Shown piece by piece: positions 16,771 through 25,116 of a DNA stretch of 64,000 nucleotides (positions within the stretch are counted from its first letter, which is position 1; the number at the start of each line of letters is the position of its first letter). The DNA comes from Pseudalkalibacillus sp051842935 (lineage in GTDB: Bacteria > Bacillota > Bacilli > Bacillales > Fictibacillaceae). The stretch spans positions 2,170,001-2,234,000 of the forward strand of contig NZ_JBPXRR010000001.1 in NCBI RefSeq assembly GCF_051842935.1, in the 5' to 3' direction. The notes beneath the pieces were generated by a model. That model was not told the origin of the DNA. It was given only the letters and a program-made list of their open reading frames with translations, and did no database searches. The position numbers and the translations under genes are program-made.

Positions 16771-19644
16771 ATGGATCACCTAACTTCCTTCATTGAAAAA
16801 ATCAAGCATTTCATGAAGGTTTTAGATGATAAGAACATATTTAAGTTCAGTCGTATCACTGGAAAAGTGGTTTGGAACTTATTCTTGATCTTATTAGTAA
16901 TTACTGTTGCCGGTGGATTCTTCGCTACTGGCGTCGGGGCAGGCTACTTCGCCTCTCTCGTTAAAAACGAACCTATCCGTACTTACAATAACATGAAGAA
17001 TGACATATACAACTATTCAGAGACCAGTAAGATTTATTTTGCAGATGGGACGTTGTTAGGAAACCTACGATCAGACGTCATCCGACAAGAGGTCGGAATC
17101 AAGGAAATTTCGCCTCATGTCATTGATGCCGTCATCGCGACGGAAGATCAGTATTTCCATGAACACGAAGGGATCGTTCCGAAAGCGATTGCACGTGCCA
17201 TCTTCCAAGAGGTGACAGGAGCTGCCGTTCAGACAGGTGGTAGTACACTGACACAGCAGCTTGTCAAAAACCAGATCCTCACACGGGAAGTCTCTTTCGA
17301 CCGTAAAGCGAAGGAAATGCTCCTCGCATTGCGTCTGGAACGTTATTTTGAAAAAGAAGAAATTCTTGAAGCGTACCTTAATATCGTGCCATTCGGGCGT
17401 AACGCTTCCGGCAGAAACATCGCTGGTATCCAAGCGGCTGCCCAAGGTATTTTTGGTGTCGAAGCGAAGGATCTAAGCCTCCCGCAAGCAGCGTTCATAG
17501 CTGGTTTACCACAAAGTCCGTTCGGTTACACGCCTTTTACGAACGATGGAAAAGTGAAAGAAAACCTGACGGCAGGTATGACTCGTATGAAAACGGTACT
17601 TTCCAGAATGCATACCGGAGGGTACATAACGAAAGAAGAGTACGAGAAAGCACTCGCAACTGATATTACAAAAGAATTCGCTAAGGATACACCAAGTCCA
17701 TTTGAACAGTATCCTTGGTTGACGATGGAAATCGAACGTCGAGCGGTCAATGTATTGAAGGTCCAATTAGCTGAAAAAGACGGTAAGGATTATTCGGAGT
17801 TGACACCGACTGAAAAAGAAAGTTATGCGAAAGCAGCCGACCTCGAATTGAGGAAGAAAGGCTATAAGATCCATACGACCATCAACAAGAAAATATATGA
17901 CAAAATGCAAGTAGCGAAAACAGAAGTACCTTATGCGAATGATAAATATGAGCCGACAACAGACGAAAAAGAAATGGAAGACGTTGGTTCCATATTGATC
18001 AAAAACGATACTGGTGCGATTCTCAGTTTCGTTGGTGGACGTGACTATAACCGGGAAAACTTGAACCACGCGACACAAGCGAAGCGACATAACGGTTCAA
18101 CGATGAAGCCGTTACTCGCATACGCACCAGCAATGGAACAAGGCATTATCCAGCCAGGTTCGATTATTCCTGATACACCTTTCACATTCGCTAATACGGG
18201 AAGTAGTCCTTGGAAAGTTCAGAACTACGGTGGAAGCTACCATGGTTTGGTCACTGCAAGAAAAGCGTTACAGTGGTCTTACAACGTACCCGCAGCAAGA
18301 ACGTACGTGAAGATGGATCCGCTCAAAGCGACTGAAAACCTGTACGAGATGGGCTTTACGACAATTGGTCAAAACGAAAGATACAATCGTTCCCTGGCAC
18401 TTGGAAGTCCTACTTACGGGGTAACGGTTGAAGAAACGACAAATGCATATGCAACATTTGCGAACGGCGGTAAGTTCGTCGATGCGTATATGATTGAAAA
18501 GATTGACACGAAAGAAGGAGACACCTTCTACAAACATGAATCCAAGTCTGTAGATGTCTTTTCACCACAAACAGCTTGGTTGACGCTCGATATGATGCGT
18601 ACAGTCTTCAATAGTGGTACGGGTGCAAGTGCAAACCGTTTCTTGAAATTCCGCTCTGACTGGGCTGGTAAGACAGGAACATCACAACAAACGAAAGATA
18701 CGTGGTTCATTGCAACCAACCCGAATGTCACACTCGGTCTATGGATGGGTTATGATACACCGAAAACCATGTCCGACTCACAACATGGATCCCATACAGT
18801 ACGTGGAATCCGGGTTTGGTCAGCATTAGCAAATGCGGCTTACGACATTGATCCGAAGCTGATGGATCCAGGTGGAAATCATAAAAGACCTGGCGGAATC
18901 GTCAAAGCTTCCTTCTGTGGAATTTCAGGCAAGCTCCCTTCTCCACTTTGTAAAGAAGCAGGGCTTGTTGAAACGGATTGGTTCAACGTGAAGTACTTGC
19001 CGAAGTCTGAAGACGACAGTCTCCAACAAGTGAAATACGTCGTAAACTCTCAGGGCAAGAAGTTCAAAGCACTCGGAAACACGCCTGGTGAATTTACAGA
19101 CGATGGCGTCATGATCAAGGAAGAATACTTTGAACATGTCGACCTCGAAGACGTCATTAAAGACGATTGGGATAACATCATCGGTGAAGAAGAATTGAAC
19201 GATAACGGTAAAGCTCCTGGTGCTGTTGGCATCAAGAAGAGCGGTAGCAGCCTTACATGGGGTGCATCTGGTGAAAATGATGTCATCGGATATCGCATAT
19301 ATCGTACACCGAATGGTTCGAACAAATATAGCAAGGTAGGCGAAGTGAAAGGCGGAAACGCAACGAGCTTCAAGATTTCCGGAGGAAACTTCACTTATGT
19401 CGTACGTGCTGTTGATATTGCTGGTAAAGAATCAGCGAACAGTAACGCGGTAAAAGTTGGGGAAGATCCGAAACCGGAGCCACCACCTGAAGAACCGGAA
19501 GATCCTGAAAAGCCGAAGGATCCAAAGCCACCAGGTGATGGAGACGGAGGTGGCGGTGGAGATAAACCTAAGCCACCACCAACGGATCCTCCACCTGGAG
19601 ATAACGACGGAGACAGCGGCGACTCCAATAGTGGTAACAACTAA
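16771..19644 (+). CDS. Class A penicillin-binding protein (PBP1A type)
   Basis: Bifunctional peptidoglycan synthase: glycosyltransferase plus DD-transpeptidase outside the membrane. One transmembrane segment lies at about 30-60. The GT51 domain shows E-D-Q-Y-F near residue 124 and G-G-S-T-L-T-Q-Q. The transpeptidase has S443-T-M-K446, S503-Y-N505 and K634-T-G. A fibronectin type III-like domain (about 800-885) and a Pro/Gly/Asp tail follow, so the layout resembles PonA, although the position next to tyrS is different. I choose the ATG at 16771, seven bases after GGGGGG; the ATG at 16765 is too close to it. 957 residues. Confidence 0.93.
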   Translation: MDHLTSFIEKIKHFMKVLDDKNIFKFSRITGKVVWNLFLILLVITVAGGFFATGVGAGYFASLVKNEPIRTYNNMKNDIYNYSETSKIYFADGTLLGNLRSDVIRQEVGIKEISPHVIDAVIATEDQYFHEHEGIVPKAIARAIFQEVTGAAVQTGGSTLTQQLVKNQILTREVSFDRKAKEMLLALRLERYFEKEEILEAYLNIVPFGRNASGRNIAGIQAAAQGIFGVEAKDLSLPQAAFIAGLPQSPFGYTPFTNDGKVKENLTAGMTRMKTVLSRMHTGGYITKEEYEKALATDITKEFAKDTPSPFEQYPWLTMEIERRAVNVLKVQLAEKDGKDYSELTPTEKESYAKAADLELRKKGYKIHTTINKKIYDKMQVAKTEVPYANDKYEPTTDEKEMEDVGSILIKNDTGAILSFVGGRDYNRENLNHATQAKRHNGSTMKPLLAYAPAMEQGIIQPGSIIPDTPFTFANTGSSPWKVQNYGGSYHGLVTARKALQWSYNVPAARTYVKMDPLKATENLYEMGFTTIGQNERYNRSLALGSPTYGVTVEETTNAYATFANGGKFVDAYMIEKIDTKEGDTFYKHESKSVDVFSPQTAWLTLDMMRTVFNSGTGASANRFLKFRSDWAGKTGTSQQTKDTWFIATNPNVTLGLWMGYDTPKTMSDSQHGSHTVRGIRVWSALANAAYDIDPKLMDPGGNHKRPGGIVKASFCGISGKLPSPLCKEAGLVETDWFNVKYLPKSEDDSLQQVKYVVNSQGKKFKALGNTPGEFTDDGVMIKEEYFEHVDLEDVIKDDWDNIIGEEELNDNGKAPGAVGIKKSGSSLTWGASGENDVIGYRIYRTPNGSNKYSKVGEVKGGNATSFKISGGNFTYVVRAVDIAGKESANSNAVKVGEDPKPEPPPEEPEDPEKPKDPKPPGDGDGGGGGDKPKPPPTDPPPGDNDGDSGDSNSGNN

Positions 19645-19653
19645 CAATACGGT

Positions 19654-19690
19654 AAAAGCTCCAAGGCATTCATTCCTTGGAGCTTTTTTT
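19654..19690. terminator. Terminator of the PBP gene
   Basis: AAAAGCTCCAAGG, an 8-base loop, CCTTGGAGCTTTTTTT. A strong stem that also serves the convergent dinB-like gene. Confidence 0.92.
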
Positions 19691-19695
19691 CATGG

Positions 19696-20169
19696 CTAAG
19701 TCTGGCTAGGTACTTTTAAGGCTTTGATCATTTGGCGGACGGAACCAAGGTGATAGGCAGAGTGAGCGATCGCGCCCAGCAGTCCGTGGGAGGTTTGTTC
19801 ATCTAAGGTGTCCAATGAATCAATCGACTTCAGGAGTGTGTTGTATTCGTGTTGAAGTTTGTGCTTGAATTCGCTCCATGTAATGGATTCAACCTCTGAA
19901 ATCTTCCATGATGCTTCCCAATCTTTTGCAGGTTCTTCTCCTCTTAAATAGGAATTCGCAACCCACAAATAGTAACGGGTATGATCGGTTTGAGCAGCGA
20001 TCGTCGTGCCATGAACGGGTATAGACGCCTGCTCTGCTGTAACGTTCTCAAGTGTTCCGTACAGTCCACTTCTAGGCTTAGCTTCAGTGAACCAACTTGC
20101 ATTCTTTTCAGGACCATCAAATGTTTCCTTCAACAATGTTTGAACAGCTAACAACATTGGATTCTTCAT
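19696..20169 (-). CDS. DinB-like four-helix protein
   Basis: 157-residue member of the DinB/YfiT-like superfamily: a four-helix bundle, often with three metal-binding histidines and frequently thiol-dependent. Histidines fitting that pattern lie in Q-T-D-H-T-R-Y-Y and in A-I-A-H-S-A-Y-H-L-G-S-V-R-Q, the typical C-terminal signature. Specific reaction unknown. It is divergent from a CGNR-type regulator, with an operator-like palindrome in front of this start, which suggests control by that neighbour. GGAGGTAACC lies before the ATG. Confidence 0.8.
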   Translation of the reverse strand: MKNPMLLAVQTLLKETFDGPEKNASWFTEAKPRSGLYGTLENVTAEQASIPVHGTTIAAQTDHTRYYLWVANSYLRGEEPAKDWEASWKISEVESITWSEFKHKLQHEYNTLLKSIDSLDTLDEQTSHGLLGAIAHSAYHLGSVRQMIKALKVPSQT

Positions 20170-20192
20170 TGGGTTACCTCCAATTCAATTTT

Positions 20193-20218
20193 AACCTTCT
20201 AAATAGATTTAGATGGTT
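20193..20218. promoter_or_regulatory. Operator-like palindrome between dinB-like and CGNR genes
   Basis: AACC-nn-CTAAAT-nn-ATTTAG-nn-GGTT is a 26-base inverted repeat with all twenty specified positions paired. It lies 24 bases upstream of the dinB-like ATG. The word GATGGTTATAG occurs at 20212-20222, overlapping it, and again at 20260-20270, next to the ribosome site of the regulator. Confidence 0.6.
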
Positions 20219-20286
20219 ATAGTGTAGTTGAGTTGTTTATAACTGTCAATATGTATTATGATGGTTATAGAAAAGGAGTTTTCAAA

Positions 20287-20898
20287 ATGTCAGAATCGAA
20301 CCCTTATATGATGGTTGGAGAACGCTTATGTATGGATTTCATCAATACCGTCAGCTGGCGTGAAAGTGTTGATAAAAGCAGAGATTGGTTTACGAGTTAT
20401 GCCAAATTGATCGATTGGTCGATCTACGCGCAATTGTTGACTGAAGAGGAAGCGAAAGTCCTTCATCAAAAAGCGGAAAAAAATCCTGCTGCGGCTGCAC
20501 AAGTTTTAGAGCAAACATTTCAGTTCCGTGAAGGGCTGTATCGGATCTTTAAACGCATTTCCAAACAACAATTCCCTTCGCAAGGCGACATCGAACAGTT
20601 CAATACGTTCATCAGCCAATATTATCAAAACTTGCAATTAACCCAACAGAAAGATCAATTCAGATTAGGTTTCCACTATACGACTGAGGACCTCGACATG
20701 ATGCTCCCTCCCATCTTGCAATCAGCAGTAGATCTACTCGTTTCAAGAAACGAATGGAAACGAGTCAAACAGTGTGAGGGTGATCCGTGTGGCTGGTTGT
20801 TTTACGATACGAGCCGGAATCGGAGCCGTCGCTGGTGCTCGATGGCTGATTGCGGAAACCGTGCAAAAGCCCGACGGTTTTACCAAAAAGAAAAGTGA
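20287..20898 (+). CDS. CGNR zinc-finger regulator (ABATE domain)
   Basis: Putative transcription regulator of the ABATE/CGNR family. The N-terminal domain carries G-E-R-L-C-M-D-F-I-N-T-V. The C-terminal zinc finger has C-E-G-D-P-C and W-C-S-M-A-D-C-G-N-R, the C-G-N-R that names the family, in a basic region suited to DNA binding. The ATG at 20287 follows AAAAGGAG; an in-frame ATG 54 bases earlier sits in the operator region. 203 residues. It probably controls the divergent dinB-like gene and itself. Confidence 0.85.
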   Translation: MSESNPYMMVGERLCMDFINTVSWRESVDKSRDWFTSYAKLIDWSIYAQLLTEEEAKVLHQKAEKNPAAAAQVLEQTFQFREGLYRIFKRISKQQFPSQGDIEQFNTFISQYYQNLQLTQQKDQFRLGFHYTTEDLDMMLPPILQSAVDLLVSRNEWKRVKQCEGDPCGWLFYDTSRNRSRRWCSMADCGNRAKARRFYQKEK

Positions 20899-20921
20899 CC
20901 AGGCATCTGGTCACTTCCCCA

Positions 20922-21776
20922 CTATAAATGCTTCTCGATTTTCGGAAAAACTTTAAGAGCTGTATTGTAGAAAACGTCTTCGTGATATTCTTTCGGGATG
21001 ATGCTCTTCACAAATTCGATGTACGGCTGTACCGGAATAAGCGGCCAATCGGTCCCGAACAGAAACTTCTTGTAATTGTCCGTGAACGTCAATGCGTGCT
21101 TCAAATGGTTGAAAAAGCGAGGAGAGTCTTTGTATCGCTTCAAGTCTTCCGCAGTTCCGACGACCAAACCGGACAGATCCGCGTACATGTTCCGGTTTTT
21201 ATAAACGACTTCTGCTCCGTCCAATGTCCATGGATCTCCGAAGTGCGCCATGACGAAGTTGATGTCTCGGTGTTCCACAGCCACTTCATCCAGCGTCAAT
21301 GGATGCGAGTACTTCAACAAGCCTCTCTCAGAATACGTATCCCCCGTATGGAAAACGACCGGTAATCCATATTTACTCGCAATTTTATAAACAGGATCGT
21401 ACACCTTGTCATGTGCGTAATAACGATAATACCCTAAGTAAATTTTTATCCCGACGACTTTCGGATCTTGCACGGATTTCTCCAATGCCTCGATTGCTGT
21501 TTCGTCCAGGTGGTGAGGGTTCACACCCGCACAATAAACGACTGAAGAGGGCAACCGTTCATGCAGATCCATTCCCATCGGAGTTGAAGATGCAGCATCC
21601 GGAAATCCTTCCTTCTCCTTTTCCTGCAACCCCATTCCGATGCCTAACACCACATTCGCATCTTCATATTCTTTAATGATGCCTTCATATGAATAATCAA
21701 GCTTGGAAAGATCTCTCGCCGTCTCTTTGAAACTTTCGATATCGGAAAAGTGCATATGTGCATCGATGATTTTCAT
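20922..21776 (-). CDS. Amidohydrolase_2-family TIM-barrel hydrolase
   Basis: 284-residue metal-dependent hydrolase or decarboxylase of the amidohydrolase_2 group. Visible ligand motifs are D-A-H-M-H-F at the N-terminus, V-F-H-T-G-D, M-A-H-F-G and F-G-T-D-W-P near the C-terminus. Substrate unknown. It follows the GNAT fusion gene by 35 bases on the same strand, so the two are probably one transcript, which may mean that they act on the same compound. Confidence 0.82.
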   Translation of the reverse strand: MKIIDAHMHFSDIESFKETARDLSKLDYSYEGIIKEYEDANVVLGIGMGLQEKEKEGFPDAASSTPMGMDLHERLPSSVVYCAGVNPHHLDETAIEALEKSVQDPKVVGIKIYLGYYRYYAHDKVYDPVYKIASKYGLPVVFHTGDTYSERGLLKYSHPLTLDEVAVEHRDINFVMAHFGDPWTLDGAEVVYKNRNMYADLSGLVVGTAEDLKRYKDSPRFFNHLKHALTFTDNYKKFLFGTDWPLIPVQPYIEFVKSIIPKEYHEDVFYNTALKVFPKIEKHL

Positions 21777-21811
21777 GAATAACCTTCCTTTATAAGAGAG
21801 TCAACATGTTT

Positions 21812-24800
21812 CTAGAATCGAAGTGATTTCAAATCTTCCAGAGCAGAATCCGGAATGACGTTCTCATTCACCATGAAAAAGACCGGCTTTGTAAATATAC
21901 GTCCTCCGTTTTCCAAATTAAGTTGGGAATTCACTTCAAAGAACATGATTTCCTTGTTGATATAAGTAGTCAGTTGGACACCCACCGTATCGGTCACGAT
22001 CTGCAATCGGTCATCGCGATCCTCTGAGCCAAACACGACACTACTAGGGAATCGCATTTGCTGCTCTCCTTTTCCGCCGTATAGCTTTTGCCACTGTCCG
22101 GAAGCGTTCAGGAGATTGCCCCAGCTCGCTTTCAACTCTTCACTCGGCTTGAAATAGCAATTGGTATCCCAATGTTTCATATTAATATACCGATCAGCAT
22201 TCTGGATGATTTCCGTCGTGGTGGCAAGGACCGATGAACCTGGTAACATCAAAAAGTACTGATGGTATTCGAATCCTTTGTACTCTTCATGCTTTTCGAG
22301 CTTCACGACCACCTTGATGCCTTCCCACTTATTTCCCTTGTTATCTTCAACTGAAACGAATTCTGCCTCCCGTTTCTCCTTCAACAACGAGTTTGCACTG
22401 ACGACGCGGAGCGCATTGTTCACTCCACCAGCCCACGGGTTCCACCAGGATTTCGGTTGGACTTTCGGGAATGAAGAGTCGAGCCATTCGCCATTGTTGG
22501 ATTTCAACGAATACAAGCCTGGGTAGAAGTCCGGTGCAACAGAGATCTCCAAGTACCCGTTACTGCACGTATATACATCCATTCCTTCTTTCACTTTCGT
22601 CTCGAAGCGAAGTGAGTCTTGCCCTTTTTTCACATAGAGGGCTTTTCTCTTCGTTTCCACCGAGTCCAGCTGAACGCTTGATTCAATAACGCCAATTGAA
22701 CTCAAGCTTTCCATGTTCACGTGAAATGGATGCTGTTTCACCTTATCTTCTGACTTGAACGATTCTCGGTTCACTACTTTTCCATCCGATAGAAGCTCAA
22801 TCGTCCCGTTAAAGTAGGCGGCTTTAAAATCTTTCAAACCGACTTCCATCTGATTACCAGCGACGAACGGATTGTGGTCATTGATGGAGAGGTCTAGGTG
22901 ATCGGTCACCTGAGCGGGCTCAACGCTTTGTTGTTTGGCAAAACCTCGAAATTCCTTCCAATCCTGGAATGCTCCGATTGATAAGTGAATCGGTTTTGTC
23001 CTCACGACTTCATTCGCTTTCAACTTACCGATTTCTTTTTCAAAAAAGACGTACCATGAACCGAAGTTGAACTTCAGGTCATCCGGCCAGCACAACCCTC
23101 TCGGATCATTAGGAACCCGCGCAAACAACCAGTTTTCTGTGACCGATTTTCCATTCCAGTACTCTGTGAAACAACCGATTGAATCTTTCAGTTCGACGAT
23201 TTTATCCTCATACGGAAGGACAGCCCGCTCCATGGAATGGTACACGGGAATATTCAGCCAAAGATCCTCTGTTAAATCATCAGAACTCGTATTTTCCAAC
23301 TCGTAATGCTGTTCCACCAATCCTTCAGCAAACAACTTCGCGACAGCATGCAATCGGATTCCTTCAAAGGCTCTGGAGGTGTATGTCGCACGATAACCGA
23401 CGGCATTTTCCTCTTCGAAAAAGACCACCTGATTCGCACGTAACCTCGCAAACTCTTCCGAGAAAGGCTTTCCGAGCTTCGGATACATAAGAGCAGACTC
23501 TTGTTCCTCAGCTGAGTGTTTTCCGGGTTCCACCCAGTTGTTGAACTTCTTCAACCAGAGCTGATATTGTCCATTGTATAAGTGATAAGCGTCTTCACTT
23601 TCTCCAGCAAACTTCGTGCCGATGCCTTTGAACGCAACGCCCAGCTTCTTCTTAAAAGTCGTGGTCGACCCATCTGGTTTTGTTGCTGTGACCACTACTT
23701 CAGGTGAGTAGAATCCATGCTTTTTCAGCGTATATTCAATAGGGATTGAGCATCTCGACTTCGGCTGCAAGGTTACCTCGATTTTCTTCCGCTCCGTATC
23801 GAAGAGCTCTGTTTCAGGTAAAGGAAACGAAAACGTAACAGGCTCTTTATAGTTGTTTTCGATATTTATATAAAAGCATGAAGTGGACCCTTTATAAGTG
23901 AGATTTTCTTTCGCATGACTGGACACGTTCGCAGGGAATTTCGGCATCAGGCCGATTTTGAACTGCGCTTCTTTTCCATTGATGAGAAGCTTCGTATTCA
24001 CAGTCGGATGTGTCCGCCAAATACTTTGCTCTTCTTCAATGGCATCTACGTAAAAAGGAGCTTCTACGATCTCTTCCTCTTTCACCTCAATATAATCCTT
24101 CGACAAATTAAATCGGATATTTTTGTGATTTGAACCTTGCAATGAAATCGTCAGTGGCTTTCCTGACTTATTCTTAATATGGTAGCGAATCTTATACTCT
24201 GAACCGAATACGAGCTTGAAATCTTCTAAACTCGCATCAATCCTGTAATCATCTGTTTCTATAGAACGAAGTCCGCGACCGAATCGTTCGAATTCCATTT
24301 TCAGCATCTGACCACGGTTCGACCAGGAATACTCGTAAAAATGGAAGTCATTCTCCTTACGCCCGTCCGGTTTCACTTCGATTGCTCTTGTACTCGCTTC
24401 GTACCAATTCAGGTCTTTGAAGAATTCTTCAACGGCTTCGGTATGTAAAACAGTCGGCATGAAGTTCATCAAGTGCGTTGTGTCATCCCGGTCCTCCCAG
24501 AAGAATCCGCATTTTTTATACAGTGGTACTGCCTTCGTATTTCCAGGCCAAGTGTACAGGTCGAGCCTCGGCCATTTCAGCTCGATTACACGCTCAAGTG
24601 CTTTCAACACGAGCTTCTTCCCGATCTTTTTGCCATGATAGTCGTCACGTACGTTCAATAACGGAATGTATAAAGCACCTTCGTCCTCACGGTACTCACT
24701 CAACCCGCAATAGCCCACGACTTGGTCACTATCTAAAGCCAGGTATAGGTTCAGGTTGGTCGAGTTGGCTTCTTGCTTCAACACTTGTTCTTCGGTCTGG

Positions 24801-24913
24801 ACCGTATTGGAGCCGCCCCAACCGTCGCGACTTTTATTCCACATTTCTGCGACAGCCGCTGCATAGCTTGGATCGTATTCTACAATTTTGATTTGTTCAA
24901 CTGCCTGACTCAT
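21812..24913 (-). CDS. Very large GNAT acetyltransferase fusion
   Basis: 1033 residues. The first 155 or so form a GNAT domain, with I-P-L-L-N-V-R-D-D-Y-H-G-K-K-I-G-K-K-L as the acetyl-CoA loop and a Y-K-K-C-G-F ending. The remaining 850 residues look beta-rich. They contain repeated sandwich-like segments (K-P-L-T-I-S-L-Q-G; K-E-P-V-T-F-S-F-P-L) and an aromatic C-terminal region (W-W-N-P-W-A-G-G-V) suggestive of a sugar-binding or mutarotase-like fold. I do not know a function. No signal peptide is seen, so it is cytoplasmic. The frame is intact and the next gene is a co-directional hydrolase. Confidence 0.8.
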   Translation of the reverse strand: MSQAVEQIKIVEYDPSYAAAVAEMWNKSRDGWGGSNTVQTEEQVLKQEANSTNLNLYLALDSDQVVGYCGLSEYREDEGALYIPLLNVRDDYHGKKIGKKLVLKALERVIELKWPRLDLYTWPGNTKAVPLYKKCGFFWEDRDDTTHLMNFMPTVLHTEAVEEFFKDLNWYEASTRAIEVKPDGRKENDFHFYEYSWSNRGQMLKMEFERFGRGLRSIETDDYRIDASLEDFKLVFGSEYKIRYHIKNKSGKPLTISLQGSNHKNIRFNLSKDYIEVKEEEIVEAPFYVDAIEEEQSIWRTHPTVNTKLLINGKEAQFKIGLMPKFPANVSSHAKENLTYKGSTSCFYINIENNYKEPVTFSFPLPETELFDTERKKIEVTLQPKSRCSIPIEYTLKKHGFYSPEVVVTATKPDGSTTTFKKKLGVAFKGIGTKFAGESEDAYHLYNGQYQLWLKKFNNWVEPGKHSAEEQESALMYPKLGKPFSEEFARLRANQVVFFEEENAVGYRATYTSRAFEGIRLHAVAKLFAEGLVEQHYELENTSSDDLTEDLWLNIPVYHSMERAVLPYEDKIVELKDSIGCFTEYWNGKSVTENWLFARVPNDPRGLCWPDDLKFNFGSWYVFFEKEIGKLKANEVVRTKPIHLSIGAFQDWKEFRGFAKQQSVEPAQVTDHLDLSINDHNPFVAGNQMEVGLKDFKAAYFNGTIELLSDGKVVNRESFKSEDKVKQHPFHVNMESLSSIGVIESSVQLDSVETKRKALYVKKGQDSLRFETKVKEGMDVYTCSNGYLEISVAPDFYPGLYSLKSNNGEWLDSSFPKVQPKSWWNPWAGGVNNALRVVSANSLLKEKREAEFVSVEDNKGNKWEGIKVVVKLEKHEEYKGFEYHQYFLMLPGSSVLATTTEIIQNADRYINMKHWDTNCYFKPSEELKASWGNLLNASGQWQKLYGGKGEQQMRFPSSVVFGSEDRDDRLQIVTDTVGVQLTTYINKEIMFFEVNSQLNLENGGRIFTKPVFFMVNENVIPDSALEDLKSLRF

Positions 24914-25076
24914 CGTATCCCCCCAAGTCCTTCACTAACTTTCAGACTTTTATGATTAGACTTACTACTTCATTACCTTAACATAATTTAACAGCGATTT
25001 GAGGCATAAAATTACGCCTGAAAACGACTTTTTTCTACTGGCCTGCCGAGGGATGATTGCCCCCACTTCAGTAAAA

Positions 25077-25102
25077 AAGCATGCGGGATTTCCCGCATGC
25101 TT
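25077..25102. terminator. Terminator of acsA
   Basis: AAGCATGCGGGA and TCCCGCATGCTT pair perfectly. On the minus strand a run of six T follows, 15 bases past the acsA stop. Confidence 0.92.
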
Positions 25103-25116
25103 CTAAACTCAATCTA

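Noticed and set aside
19395..19640. Low-complexity minus-strand frames opposite the PBP tail
   Set aside because: They mirror the Pro/Gly-rich codons of the PBP C-terminus.
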